A DNA stretch of 64,000 nt, from contig PHEW01000006.1 in the NCBI GenBank assembly GCA_002841315.1, positions 62,001 to 126,000 of the forward strand. Direction: 5' to 3'. The stretch is from Actinobacteria bacterium HGW-Actinobacteria-4. GTDB taxonomy: Bacteria > Actinomycetota > Actinomycetes > Actinomycetales > Demequinaceae. The position numbers and the translations under genes are program-made. Shown here piece after piece: positions 32,938 through 41,930 of the stretch; positions within the stretch are counted from its first letter, which is position 1, and each line of letters opens with the position of its first letter. The notes below the pieces were generated by a model that had not been told where the DNA came from, ran no database searches, and saw nothing but the letters and a program-made list of their open reading frames with translations.

Positions 32938-34305
32938 ATGATCGATCTTGCGGGCAAGCGTGTCTTGGTCCTCGGAGTGGGCGTCGCGGGGGCGTCGGCC
33001 GTGACGGTGCTCGAAGAACTGGGCGCCGTTGCCGTCACGGTGGATGACTCTGGACGCGCAGACGTCGCAAGCGTCGACGAGGTCGATCTGACTGCTATCG
33101 ATCACGTGGTCGCCTCCCCGGGCTTCGCGCCTCACTCGCCAGCAATTCAGGCGGTGCTCGCGGCGGGTCTCGACGTCTGGTCGGAGATGGAGTTCGCTTG
33201 GCGGGTGCGCCGCGAAGGCATCCCGTGGGTGCTCGTGACCGGGACAAACGGCAAGACCACCACCACGCACATGGTGGGAGCGATTGCTACCGCCGCTGGG
33301 CTTGACGTCGCCGTGTGCGGGAACATGGGCGTGCCAGTCATCGCGGCTGCGCGCACAGATGTCGACCTCGTTGCTGTGGAGATTGCGAGCCTGCAGCTCC
33401 ACTTCTCCACAACAATCTCGCCGCACGCCGCGGTGTGTCTCAACGCCGACGAGGACCATCTGGATTGGCACGGCAGTGTTGAGGGCTATCACGCCGACAA
33501 GGCACGGGTCTACGAGCACGTTCAGGTGGCGTGTGTCTACCCCGCCGGAGACGCGCTAGTGGAGGGCATGGTCGAGAATGCGGATGTGGTGGAGGGCTGT
33601 CGCGCTGTTGGAGTGACCACGGGTGCGCCGGCAATTTCTCAACTGGGTGTGGTCGACGGCGTGCTGTGCGATCGTGCCTTCAGCGACCAGCGGCGAACCA
33701 TGGCGGACGAGCTCGCCACCGTTGCCGATCTTGGCCACTTGGTGGCTGGCGCCGTGCCGCCGTACCTGGTGTTCAACGCGCTGTGCGCTGCCGCGCTGAC
33801 TCGAGCCGTGGGCGTAGAACCAGCGCATGTGGCCGCGGGATTGAGGGGCTTCACGCTCGACGCGCACCGGACGGCAACTGTCGCCACCGTTGATGGCGTG
33901 ACGTACGTGGATGACTCGAAGGCGACGAACGCGCACGCTACGCTCGCGGCGTTCGGTGGCCGCCCGGACCAGTCGGTGGTGTGGATCGCAGGGGGCCAGC
34001 CCAAAGGCCAAGAGTTCGAAGAGCTGGTGAAGGCGTTGCGCTCCCGACTGCGTGCGGTGGTGCTCATTGGGAAAGACCCACAATTGTTGCAATCCGCCCT
34101 CACAGGACACGCGGCGGATATCCCTGTGACAGTCATTGAACCGGGGGAGACTGTGATGGTACGTGCAGTGGTAGCTGCTCGGAAGTTGGCTCGCGCCGGC
34201 GATACCGTGCTGTTGTCTCCTGCCTGCGCGTCGTTGGATCAGTTCACGAGTTACGCAGATCGAGGTCAGGCTTTCGCCGCAGCGGTGGAGGCGCTTGAAC
34301 GCTAG
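32938..34305 (+). CDS. murD: UDP-N-acetylmuramoylalanine--D-glutamate ligase
   Basis: MurD adds D-glutamate to UDP-MurNAc-L-Ala. The 455-residue protein shows an N-terminal Rossmann start (KRVLVLGVGVAGASA), VASPGFAPHSP, ATP loop VTGTNGKTTTTHM (near 98-110), NADEDHLDWHGSVEGY, DDSKATNAHAT and LSPACASLDQF. ATG 32938 begins 4 bases after the mraY stop, and ftsW follows by 24 bases, one of the few non-overlapping junctions in the cluster. Confidence 0.96.
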   Translation: MIDLAGKRVLVLGVGVAGASAVTVLEELGAVAVTVDDSGRADVASVDEVDLTAIDHVVASPGFAPHSPAIQAVLAAGLDVWSEMEFAWRVRREGIPWVLVTGTNGKTTTTHMVGAIATAAGLDVAVCGNMGVPVIAAARTDVDLVAVEIASLQLHFSTTISPHAAVCLNADEDHLDWHGSVEGYHADKARVYEHVQVACVYPAGDALVEGMVENADVVEGCRAVGVTTGAPAISQLGVVDGVLCDRAFSDQRRTMADELATVADLGHLVAGAVPPYLVFNALCAAALTRAVGVEPAHVAAGLRGFTLDAHRTATVATVDGVTYVDDSKATNAHATLAAFGGRPDQSVVWIAGGQPKGQEFEELVKALRSRLRAVVLIGKDPQLLQSALTGHAADIPVTVIEPGETVMVRAVVAARKLARAGDTVLLSPACASLDQFTSYADRGQAFAAAVEALER

Positions 34306-34329
34306 GGCACCGAGGACGGGGGAAGCCGC

Positions 34330-35541
34330 ATGACCACCACCGCCGCACGGCCTGCGTCCACCGACTCTGCGTGGAGATCCCCGGCTGCCTCCTATTACTT
34401 GCTTGTCGCCGCAAGCGCGACCCTGGTCTTGGTTGGCTTGGCAGTTGTGCTGTCCAGCTCGTCGATCTACTCGATTGGCCGTGCGGATGGCAACGCGTAC
34501 GCGCTCTTCATGGTGCAAGTGGGGGCGCTTCTGCTCGGGTTGGTGGCGCTGGGCGTCGGCTCGCGCATGACCATCACCATGTGGCGACGGAGTGCGCCTT
34601 GGGTGTTGTTCATCTCGGTGATCTTGTTGATTGTTGTGGCGACGGTGGGCATTGAGTCTGGTGGCAACACCGCGTGGATCCGGGTGGGGCTCGTCACCAT
34701 GCAGCCAGCCGAGATCGCCAAGCTGGGCCTCGCCTTGTATTTGGGCGTGGTGCTCTCCAACTTTCGTCACGAGTTGACGTCGTTCAAGCGCATCATGGTG
34801 CCCGGTGGCATCGTGACGGCAGGCATCATTGCGCTCGTGATGGTGGGCCGGGACATGGGCACCGCAGTCGTGGTGCTGCTGGTCGCCGCCGCCGCGTACT
34901 GGGTGGCTGGGCTGCCTATCCGGTTCTTTTCCATCGGCGTCATTGTCAGCGGCATCGCGATCGCGATCATGATGCGGGAGCAAGAGAGCCGCATGCGCAG
35001 ACTTCTCGTGTGGCTTGCCGAGGACTGCGATAGGCAGCTCGAGTGTTACCAATCGACGCACGGCACTTGGGCGCTCGCCTCGGGTGGGTTGTGGGGCTTG
35101 GGCCCCGGAATGAGTCGCGAGAAGTGGGGCTATTTGCCCGCCGCCGACAACGACTTCATCTACGCCATCGTTGGCGAGGAGTTTGGGTTGATCGGGACCC
35201 TGCTGGTGCTCATCGCCTTCGCCATGATCGTGATTGCTGTCAACCGCATCGTCCATCGTCACCGGGACCCGTTCGTGCAGATTACCGCGGCAGCCATTGG
35301 CGCTTGGATCGTGGGTCAGGCCGCCATCAACATCGCGGTTGTTGTGGGACTGGCACCGGTGACCGGCGTGCCGCTTCCATTGGTGTCATCAGGCGGGTCA
35401 TCGCTCGTGATGTCCCTGGCCGCCATCGGCGTGCTCATGGCATTCGCGCGGCGAGAACCTGGCGCGGCTGAGGCTTTTGCGGCGCGCCCGTCCGTAATCA
35501 AGCGTTCGCTTGCGGTCATGTCGAGGAGCCGGCGTGGGTAA
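34330..35541 (+). CDS. ftsW: SEDS-family peptidoglycan glycosyltransferase FtsW
   Basis: FtsW polymerises lipid II at the septum with FtsI. The 403-residue protein has about ten TM helices, an N-terminal SSSSIYSI segment, NTAWIRVGLVTMQPAEIAKLGL, VGRDMGTAVVVLLV (SEDS catalytic Asp context) and the C-terminal GVPLPLVSSGGSSLVMSL signature. A periplasmic loop contains a cysteine pair (DCDRQLECYQSTHGTW). The last 8 bases overlap murG. Place in the cluster and partner ftsI favour FtsW over RodA. Confidence 0.95.
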   Translation: MTTTAARPASTDSAWRSPAASYYLLVAASATLVLVGLAVVLSSSSIYSIGRADGNAYALFMVQVGALLLGLVALGVGSRMTITMWRRSAPWVLFISVILLIVVATVGIESGGNTAWIRVGLVTMQPAEIAKLGLALYLGVVLSNFRHELTSFKRIMVPGGIVTAGIIALVMVGRDMGTAVVVLLVAAAAYWVAGLPIRFFSIGVIVSGIAIAIMMREQESRMRRLLVWLAEDCDRQLECYQSTHGTWALASGGLWGLGPGMSREKWGYLPAADNDFIYAIVGEEFGLIGTLLVLIAFAMIVIAVNRIVHRHRDPFVQITAAAIGAWIVGQAAINIAVVVGLAPVTGVPLPLVSSGGSSLVMSLAAIGVLMAFARREPGAAEAFAARPSVIKRSLAVMSRSRRG

Positions 35542-36685
35542 GTCATTCTTGCTGGCAGGCGGGGGAACGGCGGGGCATGTCAACCCGTTGCTCGCCACCG
35601 CTGCGGAATTGGAGCTCAGGGGTCACCGCGTGAGCGTCCTCGGGACCGAGCAAGGCCTTGAGCAAGACCTCGTTCCGCGCGCAGGGCTGGACCTCCTGAC
35701 CGTCCCCAAGGTCCCCATGCCTCGCAGGCTATCGGGTGATACGTTCGCACTGCCGGGGAGGCTGCGCAGGGCGGTAGCGGCCGCCGGGGTTGCTATCGAT
35801 ACGGTAGCGGCCGACGCTGTGGTGGGCTTTGGTGGCTACGTGTCGGCTCCGGCGTACTTGGCCGCGCGGCGGCGCAAGCGCCCCATCGTGGTTCATGAGG
35901 CGAACGCTCGTCCCGGCCTTGCTAACCGCTTGGGCGCGCGCATGTCCTCGCACGTCGCTGTGACGTTTCCCGATACTCCGTTGAAGGGCGGGGTCCTCAC
36001 GGGCTTGCCGCTACGGCCCGAGATCGCGGATCTGGCCGCGCTGTTGCTCGACGGCAACGGTCGCGCGGAAGTCCAGAGCGTGGCCCGGCTCAACCTGAGG
36101 TGGCCGGGGGACGCTCCGGTCTTGCTGGTCACTGGCGGATCGCTCGGGGCGGCAAGTCTGAACGCCGCGATCGTGAAGGCAGTGCCTACCCTGGTGGCGC
36201 ACGGTGTCCATGTGCTCCATCTCACCGGCGCGGGCAAGGCGGAGTCGGCGATGCGTGCGCGAGCCAACCTGCCCACCACGATGCGCGAGTACTACCGCGT
36301 TGAGGAGTATTCCCACGACATGGCCGGGGCTTTTGCTGCTGCCGAGGCGGTGGTGTGCCGAGCAGGAGCCGCGACGGTGTGCGAAGTGAGCGCGCTCGGG
36401 CTACCCGCGCTGTATGTGCCATTGCCCCACGGGAACGGCGAGCAAGCGCTCAATGCCCGCCAGGCGGTCGCTGCCGGCGCGGCCACGATCATCCAGGACG
36501 CTGACCTCACGTCTGCTGCGCTCGAACTCGCCGCCGAACAGATGATTCTCGATCCTCGATCCAACGCGGCCATGAGTGCGGCCGCAGTGAGCGTGGGCAT
36601 TCGTGATGGCGCGCGACGGCTCGCTGACATGATCGAGAGTGCTGTTGGAATCGATGTCGCTAACGACGATGCAGGTGCCGCGTGA
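35534..36685 (+). CDS. murG: undecaprenyldiphospho-muramoylpentapeptide beta-N-acetylglucosaminyltransferase
   Basis: MurG adds GlcNAc to lipid I to form lipid II on the inner membrane face. The 383-residue GT28 enzyme starts with the G loop LLAGGGTAGHVNPLLA, then GFGGYVSAPAYLAA, VVHEANARPGLANR, VTGGSLGAASLNAA, and the C-terminal donor site CRAGAATVCEVSALGLPALYVPLPHGNGEQ. GTG 35534 is chosen because the family begins right at this loop and GAGGAG lies upstream. It overlaps ftsW by 8 bases and murC by 4. Confidence 0.95.
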   Translation: MGKSFLLAGGGTAGHVNPLLATAAELELRGHRVSVLGTEQGLEQDLVPRAGLDLLTVPKVPMPRRLSGDTFALPGRLRRAVAAAGVAIDTVAADAVVGFGGYVSAPAYLAARRRKRPIVVHEANARPGLANRLGARMSSHVAVTFPDTPLKGGVLTGLPLRPEIADLAALLLDGNGRAEVQSVARLNLRWPGDAPVLLVTGGSLGAASLNAAIVKAVPTLVAHGVHVLHLTGAGKAESAMRARANLPTTMREYYRVEEYSHDMAGAFAAAEAVVCRAGAATVCEVSALGLPALYVPLPHGNGEQALNARQAVAAGAATIIQDADLTSAALELAAEQMILDPRSNAAMSAAAVSVGIRDGARRLADMIESAVGIDVANDDAGAA

Positions 36686-38043
36686 GCGAGCGCGTGCACT
36701 TCATCGGCGTGGGCGGGTCCGGGATGTCCGCAGTGGCCCGACTCATGGCGGCGACCGGCGCCCAGGTGAGTGGGTCAGATGTCCGGGAGAGCGCCTACTT
36801 TAGGGCGTTGCGTGACGCGGGCATGGATGTGCACGTGGGTCACGATCCCCAGCTCGTCGACGGCTGCGACGCGGTTGTCGTCTCTACTGCGGTACGCGAC
36901 AGCAATCCGGAGTTGGCGCACGCGCGCGAACGGGGGATCCCTGTGTGGCATCGCTCCGAGGCGCTGGTCAAGGCGCTCGCCGGGCAGCGAATCGTTGCCA
37001 TCGCGGGAACCCACGGTAAGACCACGACGTCGGCAATGGTTGCGCATGTGCTGCACGCGTGCGGCGTCGACGCGAGTTACGCGGTGGGCGCCAAGGTGCT
37101 GGGGATTGAGGGCGCCGTCGCAGGGGGTTACGCGGGTTCCGCCGGTATTGCAGTGGTCGAGGCGGACGAATCCGATGGCTCGTTCCTGCGCTACGACGTC
37201 GACATCGCCGTCCTCACGAACGTGGAGGCGGATCACCTCGATCATTACGGCACTGAGGAGGCGCTGATCGCTGCCTTTGTCGAGTTCGCGTGCCGCGCGC
37301 GCGTGCTCATCGTGTGTGCTGATGATGCGGTTGCGATGCGGGTTGCTCACGAGGCCAAGCGCGCTGGCGTCGAGGTGGTGACCTACGGTGTTGGCGGCGG
37401 TGCTGACGTTGCCGTCACCCTTGAGGGGATTACCGCAGGCGGCGCGGACTATTGCGTGGAACTGCCCATGCCGGGCGAGCATAATCGACTCAACGCAGCT
37501 GCGGCGTGGTTGGCCGCGCGCGCGCTTGATGCAGATCCCGCCGCTGCCGCACGTGCGCTGGCAAGCTTTGGTGGCACGGGCCGGCGGTACCAGGCGCGCG
37601 GCGAAGCTCATGGGGTTCGCGTCATCGACGACTACGCGCATCACCCCACCGAAGTCGACGCAGTACTGAGGGCTGCGCGGGAAGCTGGCGAGTCGCACCT
37701 GGTGGTGCTCTTCCAGCCGATGCTGTTCTCCCGAACCCAACTTCATGCGCAGGCTTTCGCTGACGCGCTCAGTGTTGAAGACGCCGATGTTGTCCTGGCG
37801 GCCGTCCATGGGGACCGGGAGGATCCGATCGACGGCGTGAACTCCGAGGGACTCGTTCGCAGAATGTCGGTTCCGACAGGGTCAACGGTGCGGGTCGTCA
37901 ACGACTTGCGAGACGCGGCGCGGGCGTGCGCCGCACTTGCGGTCCCGGGGGATGTGGTGCTCACACTGGGCTCGGGCACGGTGACCCTCGCTCCCGATTG
38001 GATTCTCGAGGACATCAACGCACTGAACGGTGATGATGACTGA
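36682..38043 (+). CDS. murC: UDP-N-acetylmuramate--L-alanine ligase
   Basis: MurC ligates L-alanine to UDP-MurNAc, the first peptide step. The 453-residue protein has an N-terminal VHFIGVGGSGMSAVA, ATP loop IAGTHGKTTTSAM (near 105-117), VVEADESDGSFLRY, TNVEADHLDHYG, GEHNRLNAAAAW and IDDYAHHPTEVDAVL. The GTG start overlaps the murG stop (GTGA). The 3' end overlaps ftsQ. Confidence 0.97.
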   Translation: MSERVHFIGVGGSGMSAVARLMAATGAQVSGSDVRESAYFRALRDAGMDVHVGHDPQLVDGCDAVVVSTAVRDSNPELAHARERGIPVWHRSEALVKALAGQRIVAIAGTHGKTTTSAMVAHVLHACGVDASYAVGAKVLGIEGAVAGGYAGSAGIAVVEADESDGSFLRYDVDIAVLTNVEADHLDHYGTEEALIAAFVEFACRARVLIVCADDAVAMRVAHEAKRAGVEVVTYGVGGGADVAVTLEGITAGGADYCVELPMPGEHNRLNAAAAWLAARALDADPAAAARALASFGGTGRRYQARGEAHGVRVIDDYAHHPTEVDAVLRAAREAGESHLVVLFQPMLFSRTQLHAQAFADALSVEDADVVLAAVHGDREDPIDGVNSEGLVRRMSVPTGSTVRVVNDLRDAARACAALAVPGDVVLTLGSGTVTLAPDWILEDINALNGDDD

Positions 38044-38902
38044 CGTTCGTCGTCCCCCCGGAGAGATCAGCACCCGCGGGTCAACGGTAACCCGCCGGGA
38101 TCTCCCAACGCAGCCATGGGCGCCCGTCGCGAGCCCCGCGGGCTTGCCTGCGAATGTGACCACGCGAGTGTCGGAACGCCTCCAGGAGAAGGCGCGGGCA
38201 CGTTCGCGCTTGCGATGGCGGACGGTGGCTCGCCGTGCGGGCTACGCCGCGGTAGTCGCGTTTCTTGCGTGGCTGGCGGTGCTGTCCCCGCTGTTCGCGC
38301 TTGAGGCGGACAGCGTCGAGGTGAGCGGATTCGGAACCGTGGTTGACGAGGCTGCGGTGAGAGCTGTCATCGCCCAGCATGAAGGCTCCTCGTTGGTGCT
38401 CCTCAACGTGGAGCATGTGCGGAACCAACTCACGGATGTTCCAGGCGTGAGGGAGGTGGTTGTCGAGCGAGTGTGGCCCGCCGGACTCATCGTCACACTC
38501 ACCTCCCGCGAACCGGTTGCCGCTATTCCCGATCCGGCGGGTGGGCTGGTGCTTGTGGACGACGAAGGCGTCGAGGTGGCGCGTTCCGTCGCCGTGCCCG
38601 ACAACGTGCCGCTGATTACGGTGCCGGTGGGTCCTGACCACGTCAGGGTGCTTGAGGCAGTGCTGAGGGTGGTGCGCGAGTTGCCCGCGACGCTGCTGGA
38701 GCGGGTCGAGGGCATCCGTGCCGACACCGAGGATTCGGTGCAGTTCACCTTGCGGGACGGACCTCAAGTCGAGTGGGGGAGCGCGGAGCAATCGGCGCTG
38801 AAGGCAGAGGTGCTGCAGGTCTTGTTGGAATCGGACCGAGCCGCGGGGGCGGACGTTATCGACGTCTCCGCGCCGACGTTGCCGATCACGCGCTCCGAAT
38901 AG
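38036..38902 (+). CDS. ftsQ: cell division protein FtsQ
   Basis: The ~288-residue bitopic protein has a cytoplasmic N-terminus of ~65 residues, a TM helix (about 67-88), a POTRA domain (LEADSVEVSGFGTVVDEAAVRAVI) and a beta domain with the FtsQ-type VREVVVERVWPAGLIVTLTSREPVA. It links early and late divisome parts through FtsL/FtsB. Starts GTG 38030, ATG 38033 and ATG 38036 are all possible inside the murC 3' end. A 123-bp gap to ftsZ follows, so ftsZ may also have its own promoter. Confidence 0.9.
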   Translation: MTDVRRPPGEISTRGSTVTRRDLPTQPWAPVASPAGLPANVTTRVSERLQEKARARSRLRWRTVARRAGYAAVVAFLAWLAVLSPLFALEADSVEVSGFGTVVDEAAVRAVIAQHEGSSLVLLNVEHVRNQLTDVPGVREVVVERVWPAGLIVTLTSREPVAAIPDPAGGLVLVDDEGVEVARSVAVPDNVPLITVPVGPDHVRVLEAVLRVVRELPATLLERVEGIRADTEDSVQFTLRDGPQVEWGSAEQSALKAEVLQVLLESDRAAGADVIDVSAPTLPITRSE

Positions 38903-38971
38903 GACGGATTGCGCACGACACGCGGCGGAATGCGGCGCTTCGCGGGCGCTGGGCCGTACCGTCAAGGTGGA

Positions 38972-39003
38972 TCAACTTGACATAACTGTGACCCTCAAGT
39001 TGA
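38972..39003. promoter_or_regulatory. inverted repeat upstream of ftsZ
   Basis: TCAACTTGA (38972-38980) and TCAAGTTGA (38995-39003) form a perfect 9-bp inverted repeat with a 14-base spacer. The left arm contains TTGACA (38977-38982), a consensus -35, but no good -10 lies at 16-18 bases. The repeat sits 22 bases before the ftsZ start and may be an operator or an mRNA hairpin. Confidence 0.5.
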
Positions 39004-39025
39004 AGGTTAGGGTTTAGGAGGCACC

Positions 39026-40183
39026 GTGGCTACACCGCAGAACTACATCACCGCCATTCGAGTCGTTGGCGTTGGTGGCGGCGGCGTGAACGCCGTGAAC
39101 CGCATGATCGACGTGGGACTCAAGGGTGCCGAGTTCATCGCCATCAATACCGACGCACAGGCGTTGTTGATGTCGGATGCCGATGTCAAGCTCGACATCG
39201 GTCGCGAACTGACACGTGGGCTGGGTGCTGGGGCAGATCCCGAGGTGGGCCGCAAGGCCGCGGAAGACCACGAAGAAGAAATCGCGGAGGCGCTCCGCGG
39301 AGCCGACATGGTGTTTGTCACCGCAGGGGAGGGCGGTGGCACCGGAACCGGTGGAGCCCCCGTCGTGGCGCGCATCGCGCGCTCCATGGGGGCGCTCACG
39401 GTGGGCGTGGTGACCCGCCCCTTCAGTTTTGAAGGCCGTCGCCGCGCCGATCAGGCGGAGGTTGGCATCGAGCAACTGCGTTCTGAGGTCGACACGCTCA
39501 TCGTCATCCCCAATGATCGGCTCCTCGATATTGCCGACGCCAAGCTAAGCGTGCTGGGCGCGTTTGCCGCTGCTGACCAGGTGCTGCAAGGGGGAGTCCA
39601 GGGCATCACTGACCTCATCACGACTCCTGGTCTCATCAATGTTGACTTCAACGACGTGAAGTCAGTGATGAAGGGTGCCGGGACGGCGCTCATGGGCGTG
39701 AGTTCGGCCCGTGGCGAGGGCCGCGCGTTGGAGGCGGCCGAGGGCGCGATCTCCTCCCCACTACTCGAGGCAAGCATCGATGGCGCGCACGGCGTGCTGC
39801 TCAGCATCGCCGGAGGCTCCAACCTGCAGATCCAGGAAGTTCAGCAGGCGGCGTCTCTGGTACGCGAGGCCGCTCACCCCGAGGCCAACATCATCTTCGG
39901 TACCGTGATTGACGATGCCCTGGGTGACGAGATGCGCATCACCGTCATTGCCGCCGGGTTCGAAGGCGGCGCCCCGCCATACCGTAAGCACACGGGTGCG
40001 CTCGGTCAGGTCGATGGGGCGACGCCTACTCCAGCTGCACCTGTGCTCGAGCCGGTCAAGGTACCAGAGGAGGTGCCGGTGATTCCCCGCCGCATCGACG
40101 ACGACGCGCCTCAAACGGACGCCATCGAGGTGCACGCAAACGCACGGGCAGACGAGCTGGACGTCCCCGAGTTCTTGCGGTAA
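39026..40183 (+). CDS. ftsZ: cell division protein FtsZ
   Basis: FtsZ is the tubulin-like GTPase that forms the Z ring. The 385-residue protein has an N-terminal [16 protein letters not shown], tubulin signature [13 protein letters not shown] (from ~103), NDRLLDI with the T7-loop synergy residues ([14 protein letters not shown]), a ~60-residue disordered linker and the C-terminal partner-binding peptide [13 protein letters not shown] 39026 follows AGGAGG. pgeF begins 3 bases after the stop. Confidence 0.98.
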   Translation: MATPQNYITAIRVVGVGGGGVNAVNRMIDVGLKGAEFIAINTDAQALLMSDADVKLDIGRELTRGLGAGADPEVGRKAAEDHEEEIAEALRGADMVFVTAGEGGGTGTGGAPVVARIARSMGALTVGVVTRPFSFEGRRRADQAEVGIEQLRSEVDTLIVIPNDRLLDIADAKLSVLGAFAAADQVLQGGVQGITDLITTPGLINVDFNDVKSVMKGAGTALMGVSSARGEGRALEAAEGAISSPLLEASIDGAHGVLLSIAGGSNLQIQEVQQAASLVREAAHPEANIIFGTVIDDALGDEMRITVIAAGFEGGAPPYRKHTGALGQVDGATPTPAAPVLEPVKVPEEVPVIPRRIDDDAPQTDAIEVHANARADELDVPEFLR

Positions 40184-40186
40184 GCC

Positions 40187-40903
40187 ATGGTCATCGACGC
40201 GGGCCTCAATGTGCCTGCGTTCTTCACGTCGCGCGCGGGCGGCATCAGTAGCGCGCCCTACGCGTCCCTCAACGTCGCCCTGCATGTGGGAGACGATGCC
40301 CGCGCGGTGGCCGCCAACCGCAAGGCGATCGAGGACCTCGCCGGGGTCCCCGTCAGCTTCATGGTGCCCAACCATGGCATCACCGTCGCCCATGTGTCGG
40401 TGGCGGGGCAGGAGCCCGCGATAGCCGACGTGCTCATCACCACCACCCCCGGTGTCGCGATCGCGAGCCAAGCTGCTGACTGCGTGCCTGTGCTCCTTCA
40501 CGACAAGGCATCGGGCGCGGTCGCCGCCGTCCACGCGGGTCGTGAGGGGCTTTACGCCGGGGTCCTCGATGCCGCTGTCGCTGCGCTCCTTGATATTCGT
40601 GGCGGATGGACGGCGCGTGGCGAGATGAGCGCGAGTATTGGCCCAGCGATATGTGGGCGCTGCTACGAAGTGCCGGCGCAATTGCGCCAGCGGATCGCCG
40701 AGCGCCACCCGATCGCGACGGCATCGACTTCCTGGGGCAAGCCCGCCCTCGACATCCCCCGCGCTGTCGAGGCGAGACTGGGCCAACTGGGCTTCAGTCA
40801 CATCACTCGGCAACGCGCCTGCACGTTCGAGGACCCGGCCTACTTCTCCCACAGGAGAGACGGCACCACGGGGCGCCAGACTGCCGTCATCGTGTGTCCG
40901 TAG
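40187..40903 (+). CDS. pgeF: peptidoglycan editing factor PgeF / multicopper polyphenol oxidase-fold protein
   Basis: This 238-residue YfiH/PgeF-family protein, whose E. coli member removes wrongly incorporated L-serine from muropeptide precursors, has TSRAGGISSAPYASLNVALHVGD, FMVPNHGITVAHV, ADCVPVLLHD and AAVHAGREGLYAGVL. Conserved zinc ligands Cys (in ADC) and His (in VHAG) are present, with SIGPAICGRCYEV. It lies 3 bases behind ftsZ. In many actinobacteria a YggS PLP protein separates it from sepF; that gene is absent here. Confidence 0.92.
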   Translation: MVIDAGLNVPAFFTSRAGGISSAPYASLNVALHVGDDARAVAANRKAIEDLAGVPVSFMVPNHGITVAHVSVAGQEPAIADVLITTTPGVAIASQAADCVPVLLHDKASGAVAAVHAGREGLYAGVLDAAVAALLDIRGGWTARGEMSASIGPAICGRCYEVPAQLRQRIAERHPIATASTSWGKPALDIPRAVEARLGQLGFSHITRQRACTFEDPAYFSHRRDGTTGRQTAVIVCP

Positions 40904-40999
40904 GCATTCGGCGTGTCGTTGCGGTGCCCGGTGACACCACCGCCGTACCTTAAGAACAGACATATGTATCAATGCACCACGAAAACATAGGGGAGTGTC

Positions 41000-41470
41000 A
41001 TGAGCGCTATGCGAAGGGCGATCCAGTACCTCGGCTTTGATGTGAGCGAGCACGAGGACTACGACTACGCGCCCGAGGACCTCGCGCCGGTCACGAACTT
41101 GCACGATGTGGGCGAGGTCCAGCGACGCTCCTTCCGCGGCGACCGGAGTCACCGCGCCCCCGAACCACGTCAGGGCGAAGGTCAAGACCTCCGCCGGATT
41201 CAGACCATCAAGCCCACCACGTACAACGACGCACGCATGATTGGCGAGGCTTTTCGCCAGGGTGTGCCCGTGATCATGAACTTGACGGAGATGACCGATG
41301 GGGACGCCAAGCGATTGGTGGACTTCACGGCGGGACTCTCCTTTGGCTTGCACGGCAACCTCGAGCGAGTGACCACGTCGGTGTTCTTGCTGTCGCCCGC
41401 ACACGTCGAAATTGACGTTGATCGCGAGCCACCGCCCCCCGTGGAACGCGGCTTCTTCAATCAGAGCTAG
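41000..41470 (+). CDS. sepF: cell division protein SepF
   Basis: SepF binds FtsZ and tethers it to the membrane in actinobacteria. The 156-residue protein has the N-terminal amphipathic membrane helix ([11 protein letters not shown]), an acidic/charged linker, and the SepF core ([55 protein letters not shown]). ATG 41000 follows GGGGAGTG. The 96-bp gap to pgeF contains AT-rich CATATGTATCAAT but no clear promoter pair. Confidence 0.95.
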   Translation: MSAMRRAIQYLGFDVSEHEDYDYAPEDLAPVTNLHDVGEVQRRSFRGDRSHRAPEPRQGEGQDLRRIQTIKPTTYNDARMIGEAFRQGVPVIMNLTEMTDGDAKRLVDFTAGLSFGLHGNLERVTTSVFLLSPAHVEIDVDREPPPPVERGFFNQS

Positions 41471-41503
41471 CTCAGGCGGTCGCTTCGCAGGGCTTGGCTC
41501 GGT

Positions 41504-41509
41504 TAGGCT
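41504..41509 (+). promoter_or_regulatory. -10 box, leaderless-type start of yggT
   Basis: TAGGCT lies 6 bases before GTG 41516 with no Shine-Dalgarno in between, matching the TANNNT-N6-8-start arrangement. Confidence 0.45.
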
Positions 41510-41515
41510 CTCTGC

Positions 41516-41803
41516 GTGGAACTCTTGGTCTCAGCGTTGCAGTTCGCCCTGTTCATCTTCATCGTGCTCCTCATCGGCAGGATGGTCGTGAACATCTTGA
41601 TGTCGCTGTCAGCCGACTGGCGGCCCACGGGGGCGATGTTGGTGATCGTTGAAGCGATGCTGACGATCACAGATCCACCTATCAAGGCGCTCCGCAAGGT
41701 GGTGCCGCCGCTGAGCATCGGCGCCGTGCGGCTCGATCTGGCCTTCATGATTGTGTTCTTCTCCTGCTGGATCGCCATGAATGTGCTCGGCACATTGATC
41801 TGA
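41516..41803 (+). CDS. YggT family integral membrane protein
   Basis: The 95-residue protein has two TM segments (about 3-30 and 72-94) around the conserved LTITDPPIKALRKVVPPLSIGAVRLDLA loop of the YggT family. It sits in the usual sepF-yggT-divIVA order. A role in envelope or division is inferred from synteny only. GTG 41516 is the start. Confidence 0.9.
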   Translation: MELLVSALQFALFIFIVLLIGRMVVNILMSLSADWRPTGAMLVIVEAMLTITDPPIKALRKVVPPLSIGAVRLDLAFMIVFFSCWIAMNVLGTLI

Positions 41804-41856
41804 CGTGGGCACCGGATGCCCCGGTTTGTCCCTATCTGGAACTCAAGTGCATGCCG

Positions 41857-41890
41857 ATACGTATGTGAGTAGAGTGAACGTTACGTAACG
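41857..41890. promoter_or_regulatory. pair of TACGTA-centred palindromes upstream of divIVA
   Basis: ATACGTAT (41857-41864) and the perfect 12-bp CGTTACGTAACG (41879-41890) both centre on TACGTA, with centres 24 bases apart. A TAGAGT (41870-41875), a possible -10, lies between them, so they flank the likely start site of divIVA. They could be operator half-sites; no regulator is known for them. Confidence 0.45.
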
Positions 41891-41930
41891 CGCAACCCCC
41901 AGTTGCCAACCAACGCGAGGTGAAAGTCGA

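Noticed and set aside
33556-35262. Long open frame antisense to murD and ftsW (about 568 codons)
   Set aside because: Composition is unlike a protein (Gln/His/Arg-rich) and it mirrors two certain genes on the other strand.
38977-38982. TTGACA before ftsZ as a -35 element
   Set aside because: No acceptable -10 at 16-18 bases; the hexamer is better explained as part of the inverted repeat.
39761-41404. Long open frame antisense to ftsZ, pgeF and sepF (about 547 codons)
   Set aside because: Spans three intact genes on the other strand and carries no family signature.
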